Of a DNA stretch of 15,444 nucleotides, positions 6,996 to 14,913 are shown piece by piece. The first letter of the stretch is position 1. The number at the start of each line of letters is the position of its first letter. The position numbers and the translations under genes are program-made. The notes beneath the pieces are model-generated. The model was not told the origin of the DNA. It saw only the letters and a program-made list of their open reading frames with translations, and ran no database searches. The stretch is from CANHBY01 sp031376995. Lineage in GTDB: Bacteria; Pseudomonadota; Gammaproteobacteria; Burkholderiales; Burkholderiaceae_C. Location: assembly GCA_031376995.1 (NCBI GenBank), contig JANMEO010000194.1, positions 1-15,444 of the forward strand. The letters run 5' to 3'.

Positions 6996-9107
6996 TCAAT
7001 TGACCAGCTGTGATAAATCCGCCACGCGGTTCATGGCAGCCTGCAGTTGCGACAATAACCTCAAGCGGTTATCCCGCAAAGCCGCATCCTCAGCATTCAC
7101 CATCACCTCATCAAAAAACACATCGACCGGTGTTCGCAATGCGGCCAAAGCCTGCAACGATAAAGTGTAGTCCCCCTTTTCAAATGCTGAGTTGGCTGTA
7201 GGCGCCACTTGAAGCAAAGCTTGATACAAAGCCTGTTCAGCAGGCTCTACCAGCAAGCCCACATCAACTGCCCCGGGAGAAAGAGGTTGTGATTTTTTGA
7301 GGATATTACCTACTCGTTTATTGGCTGCGGCCAAAGCATCCGCCTGCGGCAGCTTAGCAAACGCCGATACCGCATTCAAGCGTGAAATGGTTTGATGCAG
7401 CGGGGGATGCAGGCTGAGAACAGCATCGACCCAACGGGGGGCAAAACTGGCGGACAGTTGATGAAAATAGCGCTCAAAGACAAAGGCCTCCACTTGCTCG
7501 ATCGTCTGGGGCGCCAGGGCCAAGCCCTCAAATACGGATGCTGTAAAGAGCAGAAGTTCAGACAAGCCAATGTCTCGCTCGGCGCTCACAGCAGTCAACA
7601 CATTGAGCAAGGTCAACGCATGCCGACGCAGCGCAAAGGGGTCTTTATCGCCCGTCGGCTTGAGGCCAATACCCCAAATACCCACCAAGGTCTCGACACG
7701 ATCGGCAATCATCAGGGCATCGCGCACCGAGTCTCCAGGGCTTTCAGGTGCACCACGCAAATTCAAATATTGCCCCTGGATCGCAGCGACCACCGATAAA
7801 TCTTCGCCATCCAAACGGGCGTAGTGAGCCCCCATCACGCCCTGAAGCTCGGGGAACTCGGCCACCATGTCCGTCAAAAGATCAGCTTTAGCCAGCCATG
7901 CAGCCCGGTCGGCCAAGACCAGATCGGCGCCAATGCGCTCAGCCACCCACTTTGCAATGCGCCGAATGCGTTCGACGCGCGCCCGTTGAGAACCCAGTTT
8001 GGCATGGTAGACCACATGACCCAGGCCCTCGACGCGATCCTCGAGCCGCATTTTTTTGCAATCTTGATCAAAAAAGAATTTAGCATCAGCCAAGCGCGGT
8101 CGCACAACCCGCTCATTGCCCTCGATGATGCGCCGCGGGTCGGCAGGATGAATGTTGCTGACCACCAAAAACTGGTGCGTCAACGCACCTTGTGCATCCA
8201 AAAGCGGAAAGTATTTTTGATTGGCCGTCATCGTCAAAATAAGGCACTCTTCGGGAACCGTCAGATAAATGGGCTCAAACGAACACAAGAGCACATGAGG
8301 CCGCTCAACCAAAGCAGTGACTTCATCCAAAAGCGCATCGTCATCAATCGGGTGGGCATCAGGGATGTTGGCCTGAGCAGCGGAGTTGGCAAGTTGCTGC
8401 TGAATCAAAGCGCGGCGTTGTGTGAAGCTGGCAATGACACGGCCCTCGTCTTGCAATTGCTGCACATAACTGTCGGCCTCTCGCAGGGTCAAAGGCGACT
8501 GGAGCGCCTCAAAGCGATGCCCTTGCGTGTAGCGACTGGCACTCAAGCCCAAGGCGCTCACTGGCACGACATGCTCGCCATGCAAAGCCACCAAACCCTG
8601 TGCGGGGCGCACAAACTGCACACTGTCCCAGCCATCGGCCAACTGGTAGCGCATCAGTTTAGGAATGGGCAAATGCGTCAGCGTCTCAGACAAGGCAGAC
8701 TGCAGGCCCTGGGCCAGCGTCACGCCCGGCATCCAACGAGACCAAAACAGGGTATTGGCCTTGCCGTCCAGAGCCTGTTCAAGATCGGCCAACACACTGG
8801 CATCAGTGCCTAAGGCGGTCAGCTTCTTAAGTAAGGCTGGTGTTGGCTGATTGCCGGCACTGAGCCCCACAGCCACAGGCATCAACTTTTGACGCACCAC
8901 CTTTTCTGGGGCCTGTTCAAGCACATGGGTCAGATGCAATGCCAAGCGGCGCGGCGTGGCAAAGGGCGTGCTGACGGCCTCCGCGCCAACCAAGCCTTGT
9001 GCTCGCAAGGCTTCGGTTAACCCTGCGGCGAAAGACTCACTCAGCAATTTGAGCGACTTTGGTGGCAACTCTTCCACCAACAACTCAACCAGCAAACTAC
9101 GCATCAT
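6996..9107 (-). CDS. glyS: Glycine--tRNA ligase beta subunit
   Basis: This is the beta chain of the bacterial alpha2-beta2 glycyl-tRNA synthetase. It binds tRNA and is required for charging tRNA-Gly. It has 703 residues (E. coli 689) and opens with LLVELLVEELPPKSLK, the family signature. The central part holds the HD-like segment (YHAKLGSQRARVERIRRIA, about 368-386) and IADRVETLVGIWGIGLKPTGDKDPFALRR-type sequence. The C-terminal 100 or so residues resemble the ArgRS-type anticodon-binding domain (NRVGNILKK and ALRTPVDVFFDEVMVNAED). The ATG at 9107 overlaps the glyQ stop as ATGA. The ATG at 9104 is the next codon and cannot be distinguished. No truncation is seen. Confidence 0.97.
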   Translation of the reverse strand: MMRSLLVELLVEELPPKSLKLLSESFAAGLTEALRAQGLVGAEAVSTPFATPRRLALHLTHVLEQAPEKVVRQKLMPVAVGLSAGNQPTPALLKKLTALGTDASVLADLEQALDGKANTLFWSRWMPGVTLAQGLQSALSETLTHLPIPKLMRYQLADGWDSVQFVRPAQGLVALHGEHVVPVSALGLSASRYTQGHRFEALQSPLTLREADSYVQQLQDEGRVIASFTQRRALIQQQLANSAAQANIPDAHPIDDDALLDEVTALVERPHVLLCSFEPIYLTVPEECLILTMTANQKYFPLLDAQGALTHQFLVVSNIHPADPRRIIEGNERVVRPRLADAKFFFDQDCKKMRLEDRVEGLGHVVYHAKLGSQRARVERIRRIAKWVAERIGADLVLADRAAWLAKADLLTDMVAEFPELQGVMGAHYARLDGEDLSVVAAIQGQYLNLRGAPESPGDSVRDALMIADRVETLVGIWGIGLKPTGDKDPFALRRHALTLLNVLTAVSAERDIGLSELLLFTASVFEGLALAPQTIEQVEAFVFERYFHQLSASFAPRWVDAVLSLHPPLHQTISRLNAVSAFAKLPQADALAAANKRVGNILKKSQPLSPGAVDVGLLVEPAEQALYQALLQVAPTANSAFEKGDYTLSLQALAALRTPVDVFFDEVMVNAEDAALRDNRLRLLSQLQAAMNRVADLSQLVN

Positions 9108-10030
9108 GCAGAACCCCTGTCTGTCTTAACCCACTGAGCCAACACCTCATCAGCCCAAGCTTTAGGGGCCAGAGGAAAGCCTAGACGCGCACGACTGTCA
9201 AAATAACTTTGTGCCACGCCGCGAGAAATGTTGCGGATGCGGCCGATATAAGCTGCACGCGCAGTCACGCTGATAGCACCACGGGCATCTAAAAGATTGA
9301 ACGTATGTGCCGCTTTCAGCACTTGCTCATAGGCCGGCAAAGCGAGCTGTTGCTTGATGAGATATTGGGCTTGCTTTTCGTGGGCATCGAAGGCTGACAA
9401 CAAAAAGTTGACGTCGCTGTGTTCAAAGTTGTAGGTGCTTTGCTCCACTTCGTTTTGATGATAGACATCTCGGTAGAGCAAAGTTTCAGTCCAGCGGAGG
9501 TCATAAACATTGTCAACACCTTGCAAATACATCGCCAAGCGCTCCAGACCATAGGTGATCTCGCCGGTGAGAGGCCGACAATCGATACCGCCCACTTGCT
9601 GAAAATAAGTAAACTGAGTCACTTCCATGCCATTGAGCCAGACTTCCCAACCCAGGCCCCAAGCCCCAAGCGTAGGGTTCTCCCAGTCATCTTCAACAAA
9701 GCGCACATCGTTGACAGCAAGATCGAACCCAAGGCTTTTGAGAGAGCCCAAGTACAAGTCCAAGATGTTGGCAGGTGCAGGCTTTAGCACCACCTGATAC
9801 TGGTAATAATGCTGAAGCCGGTTGGGGTTTTGCCCATAGCGCCCATCCTTGGGGCGCCGACTCGGTTGCACGTAAGCCGCCTTCCAGGGCTCTGGCCCCA
9901 GGGCACGCAAAAAAGTGGCGGTGTGGCTGGTTCCCGCCCCCACCTCCATGTCATAGGGCTGGAGCAAGGCGCAGCCTTGCTGATCCCAGTAGGTTTGCAA
10001 ACGCAAAATCATTTGCTGAAAAGTCAGCAT
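9104..10030 (-). CDS. glyQ: Glycine--tRNA ligase alpha subunit
   Basis: This is the catalytic alpha chain of glycyl-tRNA synthetase, a class II aminoacyl-tRNA synthetase, partner of GlyS encoded immediately downstream. It has 308 residues (E. coli 303) from the ATG at 10030 (MLTFQQMILRLQTYW). Conserved are LLQPYDMEVGAGTSHTATF (38-56), YVQPSRRPKDGRYG, HYYQYQVVLKP, the WENPTLGAWGLGWEVWLNGMEVTQFTYFQQ region and GEITYGLERLAMYLQG. The frame stays open for 73 codons upstream, but that part is Arg/Cys/Gly-rich, runs into the lnt coding region and is not GlyQ-like. No strong ribosome site is visible. The gene is 88 bases downstream of lnt, separated by a hairpin with a pyrimidine tail. Confidence 0.96.
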   Translation of the reverse strand: MLTFQQMILRLQTYWDQQGCALLQPYDMEVGAGTSHTATFLRALGPEPWKAAYVQPSRRPKDGRYGQNPNRLQHYYQYQVVLKPAPANILDLYLGSLKSLGFDLAVNDVRFVEDDWENPTLGAWGLGWEVWLNGMEVTQFTYFQQVGGIDCRPLTGEITYGLERLAMYLQGVDNVYDLRWTETLLYRDVYHQNEVEQSTYNFEHSDVNFLLSAFDAHEKQAQYLIKQQLALPAYEQVLKAAHTFNLLDARGAISVTARAAYIGRIRNISRGVAQSYFDSRARLGFPLAPKAWADEVLAQWVKTDRGSA

Positions 10031-10045
10031 GGTGTGTGCCAGTGT

Positions 10046-10074
10046 GTAAAAGAAGAAACAGCGGTCAACCGCTG
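10046..10074 (-). terminator. Candidate weak intrinsic terminator/attenuator between lnt and glyQ
   Basis: On the minus strand the hairpin CAGCGG-TTGA-CCGCTG (10074-10059) is followed directly by a T-rich tract ending TTTCTTCTTTT. The six-pair GC-rich stem with a tetraloop and T-rich tail fits a weak rho-independent terminator after lnt. Its place 16 bases before the glyQ ATG also allows an attenuator role or a leader hairpin. Confidence 0.4.
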
Positions 10075-10118
10075 ATGAAGCGTGGCAAGGGGTTGCACGC
10101 ACACGCGCTAAGAGGATT

Positions 10119-11669
10119 CTAAATTGTGCCCCTGCAATGCGCCTTGAAATGCGCCCGCACAAGGCCAGGCAAGCGCCCTGAAGCCGCGACCAGCAAGGCC
10201 CCCAAGGCCCACAAAGGCCACAGGCCCCAGCGCCCTGCCCACCACGCAAAGGGCGTCACCCCTGCGCGCCCCTCGACCTCACCCACCAAAACCCCCTCCA
10301 TGGCGGCAGGCAGTTCACTTTGTACCTGCCCCAGGTGATCAATGAAAGCGGTACTGCCGGTGTTGGTTGCTCGCAGCATGGGACGCTGAAGCTCCATGCT
10401 TCGCATGCGTGAGATTTGCAAATGTTGCCTCAATGCAATAGTGTTGCCGAACCACGCAATATTGCTCACATTCACCATCAGCGTTGGCGGCTGTGGCCCC
10501 ACGAACCGTGTTGCCAACTCTTCGCCAAACAGATCTTCAAAACAGATATTGGGGGCCGCCCACTGGCGAGTCTGGGCAGTCAAAATTTCGAAGGAAGGTG
10601 CATTGACAATGCCCCGATTAAAGTCCCCCAGGGGGATGTTCATGAGCGCGGTAAACCACCGAAAACCCGTCGGAACAAACTCCCCAAAAGGCACCAAGTG
10701 GTGCTTGTCATAACGATAAAAACCCTTTGGGGTGTCTAGCGACGAGCTCGACAAGCCTGCGACTGAATTGGTATATCCGTGGGCTAAATCACCCAGTGGC
10801 AGCCCAAAGAGGGCATGGCGCCCGTCGGCCTTGAAGTGCATTCTGACCGGCGCCCAAAACTCAGAGGGCACATACTCAGGCAGCAGCGGAACCACCGTCT
10901 CTGGCGCCACCACCAGGTCCACCGACAGCTGCGTCAATTTATCGCGGGTCCAATTCAGCGCACTGAATAAATGCTGCGATGAAAATTTTTCTTGCTGAGG
11001 CACATTGGGTTGCAACAAAGCAACCTTCAGCCGCCCCACATCGGTGGTGAAGTTCAAGGGGCCTGAGACAGCCACCAGCCCCAAGCCAAGGCCCATCAAA
11101 CCAATGGCCCACCAGCGCCCTCCCGTGCCTCGCAGCACGCAACACGCAACAGCCAATGCACTGACAGCGCCCAGCCCATAAACGCCAACCCATGGGGCCC
11201 AAGGCGCCAGAGGACCCTGAACATGGGCGTACCCACTAGCAGCCCAGGGAAAACCAGTCAAAATAGAGCCTCGAGCTAACTCGGTGAGCAACCAAAGCCC
11301 AGTCAGCAAGAGGCTGTCAGCAACCAGCGTACCTCGACGCCAGCAAGCAAACCCCGCGCAGGCCAAGGCCCAGTACAAAGCCAAAGCCGCGCACAATAAA
11401 AAGACGGCTGCCGCAGACATCCAGGCTGACATACCGCCATAACGATGCATGCTGATGAACAACCACCAGACTGCGGCAAGCAGCCAACTGGTCCCAAAAA
11501 CCCAACCCAAGGCAAAAGCCCGTGAAGGGCTGACGCGGTCAAGCTGCCACACCAACCCTGCCAAAGTCAGCGGCTGCAGCCACCACCATGCAGGCCAAGC
11601 CATCGGCAAGCTGTGAACAGCACCGCAAAGCGCTGTCAAAAAAAACAGCCCGAACAATGGACGGTTCAA
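10119..11669 (-). CDS. lnt: Apolipoprotein N-acyltransferase
   Basis: Lnt is an inner-membrane enzyme that N-acylates the N-terminal cysteine of lipoproteins, the last step of lipoprotein maturation. It has 516 residues. Several hydrophobic helices fill residues 1-205, followed by a periplasmic nitrilase-type domain (about 213-465) and a final helix near 483-497. The Glu-Lys-Cys triad is Glu257 (APETVVPL), Lys322 (YDKHHLVPFGEF) and Cys376 (NICFEDLFG), with spacing like E. coli 267/335/387. The start is a TTG at 11669 that overlaps the corC stop as TTGA, the non-ATG version of the ATGA coupling junction. The next ATG is codon 23 and would cut into the first helix, so TTG is preferred. corC upstream is a conserved neighbour in many proteobacteria. 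Confidence 0.95.
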   Translation of the reverse strand: MNRPLFGLFFLTALCGAVHSLPMAWPAWWWLQPLTLAGLVWQLDRVSPSRAFALGWVFGTSWLLAAVWWLFISMHRYGGMSAWMSAAAVFLLCAALALYWALACAGFACWRRGTLVADSLLLTGLWLLTELARGSILTGFPWAASGYAHVQGPLAPWAPWVGVYGLGAVSALAVACCVLRGTGGRWWAIGLMGLGLGLVAVSGPLNFTTDVGRLKVALLQPNVPQQEKFSSQHLFSALNWTRDKLTQLSVDLVVAPETVVPLLPEYVPSEFWAPVRMHFKADGRHALFGLPLGDLAHGYTNSVAGLSSSSLDTPKGFYRYDKHHLVPFGEFVPTGFRWFTALMNIPLGDFNRGIVNAPSFEILTAQTRQWAAPNICFEDLFGEELATRFVGPQPPTLMVNVSNIAWFGNTIALRQHLQISRMRSMELQRPMLRATNTGSTAFIDHLGQVQSELPAAMEGVLVGEVEGRAGVTPFAWWAGRWGLWPLWALGALLVAASGRLPGLVRAHFKAHCRGTI

Positions 11670-12586
11670 GCGCCGTCGCTGCCCAAAGCTTCTTCCGGTG
11701 CGCGAGTGACCTTGAACCAGCGCACGGCGCCTCCGCGTGTGAGCATGGCCGTGAACACCAAGCCATCCAGAGTCACCGCCTCACCTCGACGCGGCACCCG
11801 GCCAAAGGCCTGAGCAACCAAACCGCCAATAGTCTCTAAGGCATCGATTGGCAACGAGGCACCAAACGCTTCATTGACAGCCAAGACGGGTGTGTCACCC
11901 GCCACCCGCTGCCCGCCATCAGCCAAGGTAAAAATGTCGCTAGAGCCCTCATGCTTATCGTCAAACTCGTCTTGGATATCACCCACAATTTGCTCAAGAA
12001 CATCTTCGATAGTGATCAAACCTGCGGTTGATCCAAACTCATCAAGAACAATCGCCAAATGATTACGGTTAGATCGAAAATCTCGCAACAACTCATTCAG
12101 GCCTTTAGACTCCGGTACAAAGACCGCTGGACGCAGCAGCGTGCGCAAATTCAACTCTGGCGCCCGCTGCAGCTTGAGCAAATCTTTGGCCATCAAAATG
12201 CCGAGAATATTGTCTCGCTGGGTCTCGAACACTGGGAAACGCGAATGACCCGTCGCGATGACAGCATGGAGCATTTCGTCATAGTCTGTGTCAATAGTCA
12301 ACAAATCCATGTGCGGGGCCGCCACCATCACATCGCCTGCGGTCAGCTCGGCCATGCGCAAGACCCCCTCTAACATCATGCGAGTTTGAGGCGCAATCAC
12401 TTCGCGGTCTTCTGCAGTGCAGAGCATCTCAAACATTTCTTCGCGTGAGTCAATCCCTGGCGAAACAAATTCGACTATTCGCTGCAGAAGATTTCGAGTC
12501 CCGGGGGGCACCGATGAGGGCATTAGCGTAGGCCGGAGAGACTTCTTATCGGCGGATTTAAGTCGTGGAGGAAAAGGTTCGATCAT
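11666..12586 (-). CDS. corC: CorC/YbeX-type CBS-domain protein (magnesium/cobalt efflux family)
   Basis: This is a cytoplasmic protein of 306 residues without membrane segments. It has two tandem CBS domains (about 85-140 and 150-205; VMVAAPHMDLLTID, GHSRFPVF, LGILMAKDLL, and then LAIVLDEFGSTAGLITIEDVLEQIVGDI) and a C-terminal CorC_HlyC transporter-associated domain (about 225-300; RVAGDTPVLAVNEAFG to AVRWFKVTR). E. coli CorC/YbeX is named for magnesium and cobalt efflux and has also been tied to ribosome metabolism, so the exact role is unsettled. It is the first gene of the minus-strand cluster and overlaps lnt by four bases. The start at 12586 has no obvious ribosome site. A start at codon 22 is possible because the first 20 residues are not conserved. 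Confidence 0.93.
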   Translation of the reverse strand: MIEPFPPRLKSADKKSLRPTLMPSSVPPGTRNLLQRIVEFVSPGIDSREEMFEMLCTAEDREVIAPQTRMMLEGVLRMAELTAGDVMVAAPHMDLLTIDTDYDEMLHAVIATGHSRFPVFETQRDNILGILMAKDLLKLQRAPELNLRTLLRPAVFVPESKGLNELLRDFRSNRNHLAIVLDEFGSTAGLITIEDVLEQIVGDIQDEFDDKHEGSSDIFTLADGGQRVAGDTPVLAVNEAFGASLPIDALETIGGLVAQAFGRVPRRGEAVTLDGLVFTAMLTRGGAVRWFKVTRAPEEALGSDGA

Positions 12587-12707
12587 CGCACCATGGCGAA
12601 AAGTGGCGTGCCCTCCAGCTTAACTCAATCGCCGCTCGCCAGATGTGGTAGCGTTAATAGTTGGCTTGAATCTGCGACATTGACTTCAATTTTATTCCGC
12701 TCACACC
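12587..12707. promoter_or_regulatory. Divergent intergenic region between corC and the cobW-type gene
   Basis: These 121 bases must hold promoters for both directions. For the plus strand, TTGAAT (12666-12671) with an A/T-rich ATTTTATT at 12689-12696 is a weak candidate. For the minus strand, TATTAA around 12656-12661 is a possible -10 without a good -35. A small dyad ATTGA-CT-TCAAT at 12679-12690 could be an operator. I saw no convincing Zur-type palindrome. Confidence 0.4.
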
Positions 12708-13727
12708 ATGGCATTGATTCCCGCTACCATCGTTACCGGCTTCCTTGGCTCCGGCAAAACCACCCTCCTTCAGTGCATTTTGACGCACGCTCATGGCCAA
12801 AAAATAGCCGTCATTGAAAATGAGTTTGGCAGCGAAAACATCGACAATGAGATTTTGGTGCGCGACACTCAAGAGCAAATCTTGCAGCTCAACAATGGTT
12901 GTGTCTGCTGCTCAATTCGAGAAGATCTGCGCACCACATTGGCAGAGCTAGCAGACAAACGCCGCAAAGGCGAGTTAAATTTTGATCGCGTCGTCATTGA
13001 AACCACGGGCTTGGCTGACCCTGGCCCCGTGGCTCAAACTTTTTTCATGGATGATGAGATTGCCCAGAGCTACTTGCTTGATGCCATCTTGACGCTCGTG
13101 GATGCCAAGCACGCACCAACACAACTCGACCTGCGCCAAGAAGCACGCCGCCAGGTAGGCTTTGCTGACCAAATATTCATCAGCAAAACAGACCTGGTTG
13201 ACCCCAACGCACTGGCTGACTTGCAACATCGCCTCAGAAACATCAACCCGCGCGCTCCTCAAAAAACCGTCAACTTTGGTCAGATCGACCTCTCCAGCGT
13301 GTTTGACTTGAGGGGTTTCAACCTCAACGCCACACTCGAAATCGACCCTGAGTTTTTGAATGCCACTTCCGAGCATGCTCACCATGTCCATGACGAGCAT
13401 TGCGATCACCCACACCACCATGCCCATGATGATGATGTGAAATCGTTTGTATTTAGCAGCTTTCGCCCCTTTGACCCCCAAAAACTGGAGTCATTTATAG
13501 GCTCGATTGTGCAAGTATATGGCCCAAAAATGCTGCGCTACAAAGGAATCTTGTACCTCAAAGGCACGCCTCGCAAGGTCATTTTCCAAGGTGTGCACCA
13601 ACTGATGGGCACTGATTTTGGCCCGGCCTGGTTGTCCAGCGAGCGCAAAAGCAGCAAAATGGTGTTCATCGGCCTGGATTTGCCGCAAGCCATTTTGCGG
13701 CAAGGGCTAGAGCAATCCCTCATCTAA
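12708..13727 (+). CDS. COG0523/CobW-family GTPase with His-rich metal-binding insert
   Basis: This G3E-family P-loop GTPase is a likely metal (zinc or cobalt) chaperone or insertase in the cytoplasm. It has 339 residues. Walker A is GFLGSGKTT (11-19), the metal-binding CxCC is in GCVCCS (Cys65, Cys67, Cys68), the switch/Walker B region is VVIETTGLADP (95-105), and the base-recognition motif is SKTD (159-162) in place of NKxD. A His/Asp-rich stretch at 223-243 (EHAHHVHDEHCDHPHHHAH) can bind metal. The CobW C-terminal domain follows (about 245-330; FVFSSFRPFDPQKLE, RYKGILYL, GVHQLMG). It stands alone after a divergent promoter region and 212 bases before dksA. COG0523 members in other bacteria serve zinc homeostasis or cobalamin synthesis. 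No cobalamin genes are here, so a zinc-type role is the better guess. Confidence 0.93.
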   Translation: MALIPATIVTGFLGSGKTTLLQCILTHAHGQKIAVIENEFGSENIDNEILVRDTQEQILQLNNGCVCCSIREDLRTTLAELADKRRKGELNFDRVVIETTGLADPGPVAQTFFMDDEIAQSYLLDAILTLVDAKHAPTQLDLRQEARRQVGFADQIFISKTDLVDPNALADLQHRLRNINPRAPQKTVNFGQIDLSSVFDLRGFNLNATLEIDPEFLNATSEHAHHVHDEHCDHPHHHAHDDDVKSFVFSSFRPFDPQKLESFIGSIVQVYGPKMLRYKGILYLKGTPRKVIFQGVHQLMGTDFGPAWLSSERKSSKMVFIGLDLPQAILRQGLEQSLI

Positions 13728-13939
13728 CCGGCTGACCAAGCCGTCAAAATATTACACGCTCTGACAACATACACGACTGACATTCAAGACGCACAAAGGC
13801 TCTCGGCCTTGGCGACACAGACCAAGATCAGGTCGATCAATGAGAACAACATGACTACAATCTGCCTCGCTATCAAGAGTGCCCCTGCTGAGTCCGGCCT
13901 GATCAAACTGGGGTGTGTCGCTGTTGCGAGGAGACTTCT
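13728..13939. promoter_or_regulatory. dksA upstream region with candidate promoter
   Basis: These 212 bases separate the cobW-type gene from dksA. A good -10 match, TACAAT at 13856-13861, has only a weak -35 (TCGATC at 13833-13838, spacer 17), typical of a regulated promoter if real. A small dyad (CGGCT/AGCCG, 13729-13743) follows the cobW stop without a T-run. A 30-codon open frame at 13851-13943 overlaps the dksA start. Confidence 0.4.
13928..13933 (+). promoter_or_regulatory. Ribosome binding site deciding the dksA start
   Basis: GAGGAG lies six bases before the GTG at 13940. It selects this GTG (VTKTLAGK) over the in-frame GTG at 13913, whose nine extra residues (Cys-rich) come from this leader. 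Confidence 0.85.
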
Positions 13940-14884
13940 GTGACCAAGACCTTAGCTGGAAAAGCAACCGCCAAGAAATCCGCTGTTAAAGCTGCACCTG
14001 CGGCCAAAAAAATGGCCTCCTCCTCCACCAAAGTGCTCCCCCCACCGCCCCCACCCATTCGGACTCAAAAGCCCAAAACCACTGTCAGCGCCAAATTGCC
14101 AGCCAAAAAATCAGTACCTGCCAAATTACCCGCAAAGGCCCAAGCCACTTCCGAACCTCGGAAAGCAGCATCGACCCCGTTGAAAAAAGTACCCAAAAAA
14201 AATTCGGACAAAACTCCACCAGTTCCCTCCAACCTCACACCGACCTCATCCACGCCAGTCAAGCCCCCTTCTAAATCGAGCAAAGCGGCAAGAGCAGCAA
14301 CGCCTTCATCGGCTCTAGCGCCCCCGCCCCCTCCAGCAACATCTCGATTCGCCGACAGATTTGCACCACCTCGTCCCCCCACGCGTCAAATGAGCAATCT
14401 GAGCATCGAAACTCCCCGTCACGTGCATGTCACTGACCCCAAACTGGCCAATGCCTGGCGCTCCAAAGCAGGCCGCGACCTCACCGAACAAGAACTTCAG
14501 GCCATGCCTGAAAGCGAGTACATGAACGAGAAACAACTCGATTTCTTTCGTACGCGCCTGCAAACCCAGAAAGACAACTTGCTCAGCAATGCCGGAGAAA
14601 CCACCGAGCACTTGCGTGAGGACACCTCGATCGTGCCCGACCCAGCCGACCGCGCCACCATCGAAGAAGAGCATGCCTTAGAGCTGCGCACTCGTGACCG
14701 CGAACGTAAATTACTCAAGAAAATCTCACAGTCGCTGATGCGAATTGAGTCGGGTGAGTACGGCTTTTGTGACGAAACTGGCGAGCCAATCGGGCTCGGG
14801 CGCCTGATTGCTCGTCCCACAGCTACACTCTCTCTTGAAGCTCAGCAGCGCCGAGAGCTCAAGCAAAAGATGTTTGGCGACTGA
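13940..14884 (+). CDS. dksA: RNA polymerase-binding transcription factor DksA, single-Cys form with long N-terminal extension
   Basis: DksA enters the RNA polymerase secondary channel and, with ppGpp, tunes rRNA and amino-acid promoters. The conserved core is residues 189-314, starting MPESEYMNEKQLDFFRTRL. The coiled-coil tip is PDPADRA with both acidic residues kept (Asp234, Asp237). The zinc-finger region reads GFCDETGEPIG and ATLSLEAQ. Only the first cysteine (Cys277) remains; the others are Thr280, Ser298 and Ala301, so a four-cysteine zinc site is absent. Residues 1-188 are a Lys/Ala/Pro-rich, probably disordered extension with proline runs at 34-39 (six) and 128-132 (five), which makes the protein twice the E. 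coli length of 151. Single-cysteine DksA with a basic extension is known in Burkholderiales, so I expect this to be the main DksA. The start is a GTG after a strong ribosome site. Confidence 0.95.
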   Translation: MTKTLAGKATAKKSAVKAAPAAKKMASSSTKVLPPPPPPIRTQKPKTTVSAKLPAKKSVPAKLPAKAQATSEPRKAASTPLKKVPKKNSDKTPPVPSNLTPTSSTPVKPPSKSSKAARAATPSSALAPPPPPATSRFADRFAPPRPPTRQMSNLSIETPRHVHVTDPKLANAWRSKAGRDLTEQELQAMPESEYMNEKQLDFFRTRLQTQKDNLLSNAGETTEHLREDTSIVPDPADRATIEEEHALELRTRDRERKLLKKISQSLMRIESGEYGFCDETGEPIGLGRLIARPTATLSLEAQQRRELKQKMFGD

Positions 14885-14913
14885 ACAGTCCTCATGACCA
14901 GGCTCACCCGTTT

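Noticed and set aside
7824..8813. Plus-strand 329-codon open frame
   Set aside because: It is antisense to glyS, with no domain signal. A mirror of GC-skewed coding.
10031..10249. 73-codon upstream extension of glyQ
   Set aside because: It overlaps the lnt 3' end, is Cys/Arg-rich, and the GlyQ family starts at MLTFQQMI.
13680..13703. Perfect 8-base inverted repeat TTGCCGCA/TGCGGCAA near the cobW-type stop
   Set aside because: It lies inside the conserved coding end, encoding LPQAILRQ, and has no T-run. Probably codon coincidence rather than a terminator.
13729..13743. Five-pair hairpin right after the cobW-type stop
   Set aside because: The stem is short and followed by TCAAAATA rather than a T-run, so it is not supported as a terminator.
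13913..13939. Longer DksA start at the in-frame GTG at 13913
   Set aside because: The nine added residues include the ribosome binding site of the GTG at 13940 and do not match the VTKTLAGK start typical of the family.
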